A DNA stretch of 64,000 nucleotides, from the NCBI GenBank assembly GCA_016713365.1, contig JADJPG010000013.1:62001-126000 (forward strand), in the 5' to 3' direction. Source of the DNA: Verrucomicrobiota bacterium (lineage in GTDB: Bacteria; Verrucomicrobiota; Verrucomicrobiia; Limisphaerales; JADJPG01). Below are positions 35,966-43,853 of the stretch, in pieces (position 1 is the first letter of the stretch; each line of letters opens with the position of its first letter). The notes beneath the pieces are model-generated. The model ran no database searches and had not been told where the DNA came from. It worked only from the letters and a program-made list of their open reading frames with translations. Both the position numbers and the translations under genes were made by a program.

Positions 35966-35995
35966 ACCGTAAGCGAAAGCCCGGAATCAAGACAA
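35966..35995 (-). promoter_or_regulatory. Candidate promoter of the CHASE2-cyclase gene
   Basis: Minus strand TTGTCT (35995-35990), 18 bp, TACGGT (35971-35966). Six bases separate the -10 box from the GTG at 35959. Confidence 0.4.
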
Positions 35996-36010
35996 GGTCG
36001 CTGAGCGCGA

Positions 36011-36724
36011 TCAGTTGTTGGTCAGCACCGGCTCGACTCTTTGCGTGTTGCGCGTGGGTGTGGGAAAGCGCGCGGGCGTGGCCGCCTTGGTGACCGATTC
36101 CACCTGGGCCACCACCACCTGCACCGCGGCAGGCGAAGCTTCCGTCACGCCACTGTCCGCCGCGAACGATACGGCCGGCGGCGCCTTCAACGTATGCGTC
36201 ACCACCTGTCCATTGGCTTGGGCGTGAACGAAAACCAGCGTACCTTCGAGCAGAACAACCGGCGGTTTGAGGCTGCCGGGACGCGAACAAAAGCTGCCCT
36301 TCGTCCCACGAATACCGGCAACGCCCGTCGGCATCTTGATTTCGTAGCGCGATGACTTGGAGAGTTTGTTCACGTTGAAATACATCTCGCCGTCGGGCAG
36401 ATCGAGCTGCACCTCCACCTTCTTGTCAGCGCCCATCTCGGTCGTCGTCAACGAATCGAGATTCAGCGTGGTGCTCTCCGCCACGCGGATGACACCCGCG
36501 CTGGGACCGAGAAACAGATCGACCGTCGAATTCGTTCCTGTGGTGACACTCGCGCCCGAACGCAACATGGTGCCGACCTTCAACGGCTTGGGCATCGCGC
36601 TGTTGTTGGTGGACCAGAATGCAGTTCCCTTCACCGCCCGGACTTCTGCACGACCGGGAACGGTCTGGGCGGGAGAAGATATCGAGAAGCCAATCAGCAG
36701 GAACAAAATGATCGCTGAAACCAT
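36011..36724 (-). CDS. Exported FecR-domain protein
   Basis: ATG at 36724 gives a 237-residue protein with a signal peptide (VSAIILFLLIGFSISSPAQT). Residues about 30-150 form a FecR domain: VRAVKGTAFWSTN, LKVGTMLRSGASVTTGTNSTVDLFLG, GVIRVAESTTLNLDSL, and the ending YEIKMPTGVAGIRGTKGSF. The C-terminal 80 residues are Val/Ala/Thr-rich and unstructured. It has no membrane helix after the signal, so it is a periplasmic or surface FecR-type protein rather than an anti-sigma factor. Together with the CHASE2-cyclase gene 51 bases downstream, it may form a signal-sensing pair. An earlier GTG start would delay the signal peptide and is less likely. Confidence 0.82.
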   Translation of the reverse strand: MVSAIILFLLIGFSISSPAQTVPGRAEVRAVKGTAFWSTNNSAMPKPLKVGTMLRSGASVTTGTNSTVDLFLGPSAGVIRVAESTTLNLDSLTTTEMGADKKVEVQLDLPDGEMYFNVNKLSKSSRYEIKMPTGVAGIRGTKGSFCSRPGSLKPPVVLLEGTLVFVHAQANGQVVTHTLKAPPAVSFAADSGVTEASPAAVQVVVAQVESVTKAATPARFPTPTRNTQRVEPVLTNN

Positions 36725-36796
36725 TTTGCCTGAAGGAACTCGCACAGGATATTTAGCGCTAGCAAACACGTCGGCCGGGCTGCTTGGTGAGGCCAG

Positions 36797-36824
36797 ACGT
36801 TATGTTTCCAAGGTTCAAAGTCAA
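36797..36824 (-). promoter_or_regulatory. Candidate promoter of the fecR-like gene
   Basis: Minus strand TTGACT (36824-36819), 16 bp, TAACGT (36802-36797). The leader to the ATG at 36724 would be about 65 bases. Confidence 0.4.
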
Positions 36825-36866
36825 CGGAAAGCTCGCCGCAAGATGCCATTCCGGCATCAATCAACC

Positions 36867-38009
36867 TCACGCCGGCTTCTTGTAAATCGGCTTCGCGACG
36901 ACCACGGCAGGCGAACGCTTCCCGCGGATCTCGATCTCGATCGTCGTCCCCGCCTTCGCGAGTTCCGGCGGAACGTAGCCGAGACCAATCCCGACTCCGA
37001 GCGAAGGACTTTGCGTTCCACTGACCACGTCGCCGACCTTCGCCGCGTTCGGACCGCTGGTCCAAATCGCGTAGTGCGGACGCGGCGGCGCGGATTTCTC
37101 CGTCATCTTGAACGCCACACATTTCTTCTTCGTGCCATTTGCCTTTTGCTCCGCCAGCACGCTGCGACCGATGAACTCGCCCTTGTCGAGCGCCACGAAG
37201 AATCCCACGCCCGCTTCGATCGGCGTCGTGTTTTCGTCCAGCTCATGACCGTAGAGCGGGTAGCAAACTTCCGTGCGCAGCGTATCGCGCGCGCCGAGGC
37301 CAGCCGGTTGCAAGCAATGCGCATGACCAACGGCAAGCAGCTTCGTCCAGATCTCCTCAATCAATCCGGCAGGCGCGATGATCTCAAAACCATCCTCGCC
37401 CGTGTAACCGGTGCAGCCGACGTAAACTGTCTGGCCCGCATGACTCGTCACCGCGACTTCGTTCTTCTTCAGCTCGCTCGCCTTCGAAACTTTCGCGCCC
37501 GCAGTGAACGGTCCCGGCAGACATTGATCGATGAAGGACCGCACCTTGGGTCCCTGCAACGCCACCGCACCAGTCGCGTCCGAAATGTTCTTCAGCGTCA
37601 CCTGCGCGCGCAGCGGCGACGCGGCGTGCTGCTTCTCCAGCCACGCGACGTCATTCTCGATGCGCGAGGCGTTGATGATGAGCAGGAACTCCTGCTCGCC
37701 GATGCGGTAGGCGTAGAGATCGTCGATCACGCCGCCGCGTTCATTGCACATCAGCGTGTACTGACCCTGGCCGACCGCGAGCTTGCGCGCGTCATTCGTG
37801 AGCGTGGCGTTGAGGAACTCCAGCGCACCGGCGCCGCTCACCAGCACCTCGCCCATGTGCGAAATGTCGAAGAGCCCGCCTGCCTTCCGCACGGCGAGAT
37901 GCTCGTCCATGATGCTCGAGTATTGGACCGGCATTTCCCAGCCGCCGAATTCGATGAGCTTGCCGCCGAGCCGCTGGTGCGCCGCGAAGAGAGGAGTGCG
38001 TTTCAACAT
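36867..38009 (-). CDS. gcvT: Glycine cleavage system T protein (aminomethyltransferase)
   Basis: The 380-residue protein is a full-length GcvT: RTPLFAAHQRLGGKLIEFGGWEMPVQYSSIMDEHLAVRKAGGLFDISHMGE at the start, ARKLAVGQGQYTLMCNERGGVIDDLYAYRI with the folate-binding Asp, VYVGCTGYTGEDGFEII, QPAGLGARDTLRTEVCYPLYGHELDENTTPIEAGVGFFV, and the C-terminal barrel ending GKRSPAVVVAKPIYKKP. It transfers the aminomethyl carbon from the H protein to tetrahydrofolate. gcvH and gcvP are not next to it in the window. ATG at 38009 is favoured over the TTG two codons upstream. A strong TTGACG/TAGCGT promoter precedes it; it is divergent from the reductase gene. Confidence 0.95.
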   Translation of the reverse strand: MLKRTPLFAAHQRLGGKLIEFGGWEMPVQYSSIMDEHLAVRKAGGLFDISHMGEVLVSGAGALEFLNATLTNDARKLAVGQGQYTLMCNERGGVIDDLYAYRIGEQEFLLIINASRIENDVAWLEKQHAASPLRAQVTLKNISDATGAVALQGPKVRSFIDQCLPGPFTAGAKVSKASELKKNEVAVTSHAGQTVYVGCTGYTGEDGFEIIAPAGLIEEIWTKLLAVGHAHCLQPAGLGARDTLRTEVCYPLYGHELDENTTPIEAGVGFFVALDKGEFIGRSVLAEQKANGTKKKCVAFKMTEKSAPPRPHYAIWTSGPNAAKVGDVVSGTQSPSLGVGIGLGYVPPELAKAGTTIEIEIRGKRSPAVVVAKPIYKKPA

Positions 38010-38023
38010 ATTCAAGGCGCGTC

Positions 38024-38051
38024 ACGCTATCAGCCCGCGTCCGTGCGTCAA
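38024..38051 (-). promoter_or_regulatory. Candidate promoter of gcvT
   Basis: Minus strand TTGACG (38051-38046), 16 bp, TAGCGT (38029-38024), 15 bases before the ATG. Confidence 0.55.
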
Positions 38052-38074
38052 TGCTGCGGCGCGCAACTCTCTGT

Positions 38075-38103
38075 TTGCCATCACCATGACCCATGGCTAG
38101 GTT
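38075..38103 (+). promoter_or_regulatory. Candidate promoter of the CysJ-like reductase gene
   Basis: TTGCCA (38075-38080), 17 bp, TAGGTT (38098-38103), 38 bases before the ATG at 38141. It is back-to-back with the gcvT promoter, 23 bases away. Confidence 0.5.
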
Positions 38104-38140
38104 CGCCGCGTCCAGTTCATCACAATGTTGGTTCAATCTT

Positions 38141-39325
38141 ATGGCCGAAGTTTCGACCGCGACGCCGTCGCCTTACAACCGGAAGAATCCGTATCTCGCC
38201 GAGTTGATCCGCCACGAGCGCCTGACCAAGTCCGGCTCCGGCAAGGACACGCGGCATTTCGTCCTGAACCTCGCCGGCAGCGGTTTGAAATACACGCCGG
38301 GCGATTCCCTCGCCGTCTTCGGACGCAACTCCCCGCGCCTCGTCGATGAGATCATCCGCCTCACCGGATTCGATCCTTCTTCGCCCGTCACCGTAAAGGA
38401 CAGCTTGGGCCAGCCCAAGAGCGTTCCGTTCCATCAGGCGTTGTCAGAAAATTTCATCCTCAACCGCGCCACGAAGAAAATTTTGGCCGGCATCGAGGAA
38501 CGCATCCAGCAAGGCGAGCAACGCAACCGGCTGATGGAAATCGTCGACAACGACGAGTTGCAGGCCGACTACGTTTACACGCGCGATTACGTGGATGTGC
38601 TGAAGGAGTTCGATGAGGCGAAGTTCGAGTCGCCCGAGGTGTTCCTCACCCAGCTTTCACCAATTCCGCCGCGGCTTTACTCCATCGCGTCGTCGCTCGC
38701 CGCACACCCGGACGAAGTTCATCTTTGCATCGCCATCGTGCGCTACGAAACGCACGGCCGCGAAAAGACCGGCCTCTGCAGCGGCTTCTTCGCCGACCAC
38801 GCGGAGATGCACAAGCGCAACATCCCGATCTACGTCCAGGAATCCCGGCACTTCCGCCTGCCAAAGGACAGCGCGCGGGACATCATCATGGTCGGCCCCG
38901 GCACGGGCATCGCGCCCTTCCGCGCGTTCCTCGAACAACGTGCCGCAGACGGCGCCAAAGGTCGCAATTGGCTTTTCTTCGGCGAGCAACATCGCGCCTC
39001 CGACTTCTTCTACGAAGCCGAGTTCGACGCGTGGCAGAAGAAAGGCGTGCTCACCCGCTTCGACACCGCGTTCTCACGCGACCAGGCACAGAAGATCTAC
39101 GTCCAGAACCGGATGCTCGAAAACGCGAAAGAGATTTGGGCGTGGCTGCAAGGCGGCGCCTACTTCTACGTCTGCGGCGACGCGCATCGCATGGCGAAGG
39201 ACGTTCACCACGCGCTCATCGACATCGCCCGCGACCACGGTGGCCTCAGCCCCGAAGCCGCGGCAGAATACGTCAACGTGACGTTGATGAAGACGGATAA
39301 GCGCTATTTGCGCGACGTCTACTGA
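38141..39325 (+). CDS. CysJ-like NADPH-FAD reductase lacking the flavodoxin domain
   Basis: ATG at 38141 gives 394 residues matching the FAD/NADPH half of sulfite reductase flavoprotein and cytochrome P450 reductase: NPYLAELIRHERLT, DTRHFVLNLAGSGLKYTPGDSLAVF, PRLYSIASSL (FAD-binding R-x-Y-S), GLCSGFFAD (FAD phosphate loop), IIMVGPGTGIAPFRAFL (NADPH pyrophosphate), WLFFGEQHR and VYVCGDAHRMAKDVHHAL, ending YLRDVY, with the terminal aromatic over the flavin. The flavodoxin domain of CysJ is missing, so electrons must go to a separate flavodoxin, ferredoxin or heme protein. No sulfite reductase subunit is nearby. A slightly longer start at 38093 gives no sensible extension. Confidence 0.87.
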   Translation: MAEVSTATPSPYNRKNPYLAELIRHERLTKSGSGKDTRHFVLNLAGSGLKYTPGDSLAVFGRNSPRLVDEIIRLTGFDPSSPVTVKDSLGQPKSVPFHQALSENFILNRATKKILAGIEERIQQGEQRNRLMEIVDNDELQADYVYTRDYVDVLKEFDEAKFESPEVFLTQLSPIPPRLYSIASSLAAHPDEVHLCIAIVRYETHGREKTGLCSGFFADHAEMHKRNIPIYVQESRHFRLPKDSARDIIMVGPGTGIAPFRAFLEQRAADGAKGRNWLFFGEQHRASDFFYEAEFDAWQKKGVLTRFDTAFSRDQAQKIYVQNRMLENAKEIWAWLQGGAYFYVCGDAHRMAKDVHHALIDIARDHGGLSPEAAAEYVNVTLMKTDKRYLRDVY

Positions 39326-39338
39326 GCCCAAAGCCAAT

Positions 39339-39412
39339 GTAGCCGCCGACGTGAGGAGGCGGATTCGAGGCCCCGCTGATTGAGTCCTCCGCCTCGTCAC
39401 CTCGGCGGCTAC
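39339..39412. repeat. Inverted-repeat unit between convergent genes (GTAGCCGCCGA family)
   Basis: The left arm (39339-39363) starts GTAGCCGCCGACGTGAGGAG; the right arm (39388-39412) is its inverted copy, 23 of 25 bases matching, around a 24-base centre. It occupies the 91-bp gap between two stops at 39325 and 39417, so a transcript from either side would fold into a long hairpin. Similar GTAGC-GCCGA(C)GTGA repeats are dispersed, from memory, in Verrucomicrobia genomes. It probably acts both as a small mobile repeat and as a bidirectional transcript end. Confidence 0.65.
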
Positions 39413-39416
39413 CAAT

Positions 39417-40835
39417 TCACGGATACCGCTGCCGCAACGCCTCCCTCAGCGCCTTCAACCCCTTCCGCCCCGCCAGCGCCGTGAGCGCGGCAAGATGTTC
39501 TGCTGGTCCAATCCCGCGCAGTTCTCCACTGCGATGCACTTCGAGCGCCTGCTGCATCGCCTCGGCGCCAACTTTCGGGTCCGCCTTACCAGCGCTGTTC
39601 TTGATCGAGTTAATCGCGCTGCCCGCGAGAAACAAAATGCACTCGCTCAAGCCGCGCTGCTCCGCATCGGCGAGGTTCAGAATGATGTTTCCCTGATCGA
39701 GTCCGCCCGCGCGCGCGATCATCGTCGGCTTGATCCCCGGCAACGGCTGCGTCAGCACGCGCTCGCTCGCCAGCCATTCGTCGCCATACGGATAAATGAA
39801 CGGCGTGCCCTGTCGCACCGGCGCTGTCTGCCGGAAATCGATGCCGTCCAGCCGCGCAAGGAAATCCACCATGTCACGCCAGATCCCGCCGCGCGTCTTC
39901 ACACCGATGCCTGCGTTGTGACCATAAATCGCCGGTGGCTGCGACCGATGCTTCATCGCCTCACGCACCATGCGCACCGCGCCATTCGCGAAACTCTCGC
40001 TGAACATCACGCCCGTCGCACCGGCTTCCACCACGGCGTGAACGCTCTCCAAGATCTCGTGCGGTGCGCCGGACAGATGGGGCGCGAAAATGATTCCCTT
40101 TCCGCCACGCTTGTCCTGCTGACGCTTGATGGCTTCCACACCGCGACGCGCGCGTTCCTTCACCGGCGAGTAGTCGAGACGCGGATACAGGTTTTCGTCC
40201 TCCTTCACGAAGAGGAACAGCGGACACGCCGCCACTTCGTCCATCAACGCGCCCACGGTGTCCGGAGTGATGCCGGCAGTAGGCTTCAAGATCGTGCCGA
40301 ACGCCGGCTCGCTCGCGCCGAACTTCGTTAATGCCCGCAAGCCTTGCGGTCCGTGCGCCGGACCGGGGAACGTCCGCAGCACCTGCTCGGGAATTTGCAG
40401 CGACACCAGGCGCACATCTTGATTCTCGTAGATGTCGAAGATGATTGCGCCGGCGACCGTGTGGAGAATGTCCGTCGAGGTCAGATGACCATCGGCCTGC
40501 AAAAGCATCTTCAGCGGATACGCCATGTGAATCAGCCCGAGCCGGCCAGTCGCGTCGAATGCATCGACTCCCACCGCCTTGCCCGTGCATTGCTCCAGCA
40601 AAGAGCCGGGCGGAATGTCCTTCGTGCCGCTCGTCGCGTGGTAACTGATCTCCTTCGCCGCATGTTCGAGACTCCACGAGCGGAGCGCGAAGAAGTAGGT
40701 GGCGACGATTTGGTCGTCGAGCTTCGGCGCGGGCTTGATGGCGAGGCGTTCGGTGATGATGCGGCGGAGCAGCACTTCGCGCGCATCGGCGTCGTGCCAG
40801 AGGGATTGAAGCGAGTCGTTATCGATTACGTTCAT
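39417..40835 (-). CDS. RuBisCO-like protein (RLP)
   Basis: The 472-residue protein has the RuBisCO large-chain layout: an N-terminal ferredoxin-like domain (QIVATYFFALRSWSLEHAAKEI), then a TIM barrel with FGTILKPTAGI, FLFVKEDEN, IYGHNAGIG, and MIARAGGLDQGN. Compared with true RuBisCO, the catalytic Lys 175 (K184 here), the carbamylated Lys 201 (K211) and metal ligands Asp 203 and Glu 204 (D213, E214) are kept. The second Lys of K-P-K is Thr (T186), Arg 295 is Asn, the His 327 region is altered, and loop 6 Lys 334 is missing. It should therefore be a metal-dependent enolase, isomerase or transcarboxylase-type RLP, not a CO2-fixing enzyme. The reaction and pathway cannot be told; neighbours give no hint. 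Confidence 0.85.
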   Translation of the reverse strand: MNVIDNDSLQSLWHDADAREVLLRRIITERLAIKPAPKLDDQIVATYFFALRSWSLEHAAKEISYHATSGTKDIPPGSLLEQCTGKAVGVDAFDATGRLGLIHMAYPLKMLLQADGHLTSTDILHTVAGAIIFDIYENQDVRLVSLQIPEQVLRTFPGPAHGPQGLRALTKFGASEPAFGTILKPTAGITPDTVGALMDEVAACPLFLFVKEDENLYPRLDYSPVKERARRGVEAIKRQQDKRGGKGIIFAPHLSGAPHEILESVHAVVEAGATGVMFSESFANGAVRMVREAMKHRSQPPAIYGHNAGIGVKTRGGIWRDMVDFLARLDGIDFRQTAPVRQGTPFIYPYGDEWLASERVLTQPLPGIKPTMIARAGGLDQGNIILNLADAEQRGLSECILFLAGSAINSIKNSAGKADPKVGAEAMQQALEVHRSGELRGIGPAEHLAALTALAGRKGLKALREALRQRYP

Positions 40836-40860
40836 CGACCGGATATTGAACCGAACGACG

Positions 40861-42027
40861 CTATTTGGAAACCTTCGGAGTGATCTTCAGCACTCGCCGT
40901 TCCTTCGTTGGTTCGATCTCCAAAGTCACCGCTGCGTCCTCAATGCTGAGACACCTCACCACGACATTGGAATCACCTACCCGCACCTTGGCCGACTCGC
41001 CAACCTCCAGCGTCCGGTCGTTCACCAGCGCGAAGCGGCGGCTTCCGCCACCCGAAATGCCGCGAAGTCTTAGCGTCTTGGGAACCTCGGTCCGCACGGT
41101 GGTTTGCTGCCAGAGCGGAGTGGCGGTCAAATCGCTGGGATCGTCCTTCAGCCGGAGAATCTGCTCGAGATGATCCTTGTCGATCCAGCTGTCCTCGCCG
41201 GATTCGATCCAATCAATCACCCGGCGAAAATCGAATCGTTGCTCAGCGGCAATCATCGCGTGAATCTGGCCACGCGTATATGTGTTCTCCAGAATCCGCC
41301 CGGTTTCATTGGTGTGTCCTTTCGCGGAAGAATATTTCCACGCGATCAATTCGCAGAAGCCTTCCACCGTATCCTTGTTCAGCGTTCGGCTGGGCTTCGA
41401 CCGTTCATTGAGCCAAGTGTGCGTATACTCGTGGGCGCAGACGGACGCGAATTGGGGACGGAGCAAACCCGACAGCAGATAGATATGATGCTGGAAATTC
41501 GTGCGATCCTCGGAAACTGATCGAGTAAGTCCCAGGAGCTTCTCCGGATCATCAACTGCCGGCTTGCGGAAGTACTCCTTGATAAAATCAGTCCGGTTCA
41601 CGAGATGAGCGGAAACGTTGGCGTCCGGAAAACTTCCGAACCGATTCAGCATCGACTGCACCTCGCGCTTCACTTCCTCAAAGATGGCCTTCGCTTCGTC
41701 CTCGTTCAAAATCGCGCCGCGACCATCCAGTTCACAAAGGATTCGTCCATCTTCGAGGATTCGCTGCGTCCGCGGGACCGCGGCCAGACCACAGATGGAA
41801 CACACCGTCTTGGACTTAGAACACTTCAGGCAGATGTGCCGCTTGATGAGCCGGACCGGATCTTCAACGATGAAAACCTTGTTGGTGAAATTATCGCTGC
41901 AGATCTCGCACTTATCCGCCGTCGCCGCCATGCCCCATCGCGCACAGCAAAGGAGAACAAACAGCGCACAGCTGCCAAACGTGGATAATACGACTCCCCG
42001 ACGGACAATTCTTGCTCGATTGAGCAT
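40861..42027 (-). CDS. DA1-like zinc-finger peptidase
   Basis: ATG at 42027 gives a 388-residue protein starting with a signal anchor (VVLSTFGSCALFVLLCCARWG). The mature part opens with LIM-like zinc ligands: C-x2-C (KCEICSDNF), H-x-C-x2-C (HICLKC), C-x2-C (VCSICG), and a final C-x2-D (LCELDG). Then, near residue 200, comes the zinc-peptidase motif HEYTHTWLNE with downstream EGFCELIAWKY supplying the third ligand. This order of LIM-like finger followed by HExxH...E matches the DA1 family of plant ubiquitin-dependent peptidases, which has bacterial relatives. The C-terminal 100 residues look beta-rich (FALVNDRTLEVGESAKVRVGD). The RLP gene follows 25 bases downstream. The substrate is unknown. 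Confidence 0.75.
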   Translation of the reverse strand: MLNRARIVRRGVVLSTFGSCALFVLLCCARWGMAATADKCEICSDNFTNKVFIVEDPVRLIKRHICLKCSKSKTVCSICGLAAVPRTQRILEDGRILCELDGRGAILNEDEAKAIFEEVKREVQSMLNRFGSFPDANVSAHLVNRTDFIKEYFRKPAVDDPEKLLGLTRSVSEDRTNFQHHIYLLSGLLRPQFASVCAHEYTHTWLNERSKPSRTLNKDTVEGFCELIAWKYSSAKGHTNETGRILENTYTRGQIHAMIAAEQRFDFRRVIDWIESGEDSWIDKDHLEQILRLKDDPSDLTATPLWQQTTVRTEVPKTLRLRGISGGGSRRFALVNDRTLEVGESAKVRVGDSNVVVRCLSIEDAAVTLEIEPTKERRVLKITPKVSK

Positions 42028-42034
42028 AGCCAGC

Positions 42035-42064
42035 GTTCTAGCACGTAAATCCAAAAGCGTTCAA
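42035..42064 (-). promoter_or_regulatory. Candidate promoter of the DA1-like gene
   Basis: Minus strand TTGAAC (42064-42059), 18 bp, TAGAAC (42040-42035), with seven bases between the -10 box and the ATG at 42027. Confidence 0.4.
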
Positions 42065-42097
42065 AGCAAGATTTCGACAACCCACCAGCCGACGAAT

Positions 42098-43372
42098 TCA
42101 GAACTCGGAGAACAAATCATGCGCAGGCCATTCCTTCACCGCTGCGGCGGCACGATGCATCGCCGGGTCGATGGCTCCATCCGGCAGCTTCGCATCTTCC
42201 GAGCGTTGATTGAACAGCACCGCCCAGCTCAAGCCATCCCAGCGCCGCACCAGCAACGTCGCCGTGCCGGGCAGGCTGCCGCTGTGCCAGTAATTCGCGC
42301 GCCCGCTGGCCGCGTGTGGTCGCACCATCCAGCCGCCCGCATAGAATGCGTCGGCGAGCTTCCCAGCGTCATCACGCCATGCCGGCGGCTCCGGCGGCGT
42401 ATACATCGTGTGGATGGTCTCAGGCTTCAGCAACGGACTCGCCTTCGGATCGTCGAGCGCAGCAGCGAATCGCGCGAGGTCCAAAGCGGACGCAATCCAG
42501 CCGCCGTGCGCGTCCATCGCTTCGAGATGAAACCCGCCGTAAGGCCACGTCACCCGGCGCGGACCGTCCGGAAAAATGTTGTCCGTGAGCTTCTCGTCCT
42601 TCGTGTAGTAGCGAACTTCGTTCTTGGACTGGCGACCATCCAGCGTCGCGCCGATGCGCATGCGACGAATGCCCGCGGGCGCGAGGACATGCCGCTGCAT
42701 GAACTTCTCGTAAGGCTGGCCGGAAATCACCTCGATGATTCGTCCCAGCACGCAGTAACCAAAGTTCGAATAGGCGTAGCGCTGACCGGGATCGAAATCC
42801 AGCGGCTTACCCAGCATGTAGCGAATGACCGCAGCTGGCTTGGCCAGCGTCGCTGTGCCCGTGGCTTCGGCGATGCGCGTGGCGCGAAACATCGGATCGA
42901 AACTCTTGTTACGATCCCATCCGGCTGTGTGGTCCAAAAGCTGTCGCACCGTGATGCGCGCGAGGCGCGGGTCCATCTTCGCGCCATCCTTGAGCAGCGG
43001 TTCCGCGCGCACGATGTCGAACGCTTTCGCCTCGAGCGAGAGTCGTCCCTCCTCGACCAGTTTCAAAACCCCGACCGCAGTGATCGGCTTGGAGATGCTC
43101 GCGATGCGGAAAAGCGATGTAGGCGTTGCCGGAATCTGCTTCTCGCGATCCGCCCAGCCGTAGCCTTTCGCGAAAACCAGCCGTCGATCCTTCACCACCG
43201 CCAAAGCGCCACCGGGCACGCCGCGCTCGCGCATGAAACTCTCCATCTCGCGATCGAAAGGTTCGCGAACGCCAGGGACAGAAGAGCCGTCACGCCGTGG
43301 GCGGTGCGCGCAGGACAGGCTCAGCGTCGCCGCGCCAAGAAATCCGGCCTGAAGAAAGTCACGTCGATTCAT
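42098..43372 (-). CDS. Tat-exported beta-lactamase-fold serine hydrolase, lipoprotein
   Basis: The 424-residue protein starts with a twin-arginine signal (NRRDFLQAGFLGAATLSLSC) in which the Cys can also be lipidated. The body has the class C beta-lactamase/esterase fold: FRIASISKPITAVGVL with the S-x-x-K nucleophile, YAYSNFGYCVLGRIIEV with Y-S-N, and AHGGWIASALDLARF and HSGSLPGTATLL near the third (H/K-x-G) motif. Members include D,D-peptidases, esterases and true beta-lactamases; there is no reason to call it a resistance gene. It probably acts on peptide or ester bonds in the periplasm. The next gene on the same strand starts six bases upstream of it. Confidence 0.87.
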   Translation of the reverse strand: MNRRDFLQAGFLGAATLSLSCAHRPRRDGSSVPGVREPFDREMESFMRERGVPGGALAVVKDRRLVFAKGYGWADREKQIPATPTSLFRIASISKPITAVGVLKLVEEGRLSLEAKAFDIVRAEPLLKDGAKMDPRLARITVRQLLDHTAGWDRNKSFDPMFRATRIAEATGTATLAKPAAVIRYMLGKPLDFDPGQRYAYSNFGYCVLGRIIEVISGQPYEKFMQRHVLAPAGIRRMRIGATLDGRQSKNEVRYYTKDEKLTDNIFPDGPRRVTWPYGGFHLEAMDAHGGWIASALDLARFAAALDDPKASPLLKPETIHTMYTPPEPPAWRDDAGKLADAFYAGGWMVRPHAASGRANYWHSGSLPGTATLLVRRWDGLSWAVLFNQRSEDAKLPDGAIDPAMHRAAAAVKEWPAHDLFSEF

Positions 43373-43378
43373 TGACGA

Positions 43379-43843
43379 CTAATTCGCAGCGCCAATCAAC
43401 TTCAGAAGCATCCGATCGCAGCACGGTTTGGTCGCGCGCCGAAACTTGGATTCAGCTCCAGCAAGCTCAACCACTTTTTCAGGAACGCCGTATCTCGCCG
43501 TAGCGACGACTTCGTCGCGCCATCGGTTTCGGCAATCGCGAATCGCCCGCTCAACTCTCCTTCGTTCATTCCAGCATTCGCCGCAAAGGCTCCGACGCTG
43601 CCAGATGTAAACCTGACGCTCTTCATAGGCGAGCTTCTGATCGACGGCAGAGAACACCGACGCACGATCACATTTCACACACTCGTAATGGATGTCCCCG
43701 TACTTGTTCGGCGGCATCTGGAAGATGGTCGAACGCTTGCTCGCTTCAGACCATCGTGCCGCATTTACCGGCTGAAACTTCTCCTTCACGAGCAGATGCA
43801 CATGAAGCTTCCGCGCCTTCCTAGTCCGTTCGGGGCGTTTCAT
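43379..43843 (-). CDS. Hypothetical protein with probable zinc-ribbon
   Basis: ATG at 43843 is preceded by a clear GAGGT Shine-Dalgarno with seven bases between, so it is preferred over GTG three codons upstream. The 154-residue protein is basic and contains YECVKCDRASVFSAV ... YIWQRRSLCGECW, a C-x2-C plus C-x2-C zinc-ribbon of the type found in a bacterial family of unknown function. The rest is Arg-rich and helical (RRRVERAIRDCRNRW), plausible for nucleic-acid binding. The stop lies six bases before the beta-lactamase-fold gene. No function can be assigned. Confidence 0.65.
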   Translation of the reverse strand: MKRPERTRKARKLHVHLLVKEKFQPVNAARWSEASKRSTIFQMPPNKYGDIHYECVKCDRASVFSAVDQKLAYEERQVYIWQRRSLCGECWNERRRVERAIRDCRNRWRDEVVATARYGVPEKVVELAGAESKFRRATKPCCDRMLLKLIGAAN

Positions 43844-43853
43844 CGGAATCACC

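Noticed and set aside
39417..40835. True RuBisCO for carbon fixation
   Set aside because: K177, R295 and loop 6 Lys equivalents are missing; there are no Calvin-cycle genes nearby.
42098..43372. Antibiotic-resistance beta-lactamase
   Set aside because: Only the general fold and S-x-x-K/Y-S-N motifs are present; the Tat-lipoprotein form is typical of peptidases and esterases of this fold.
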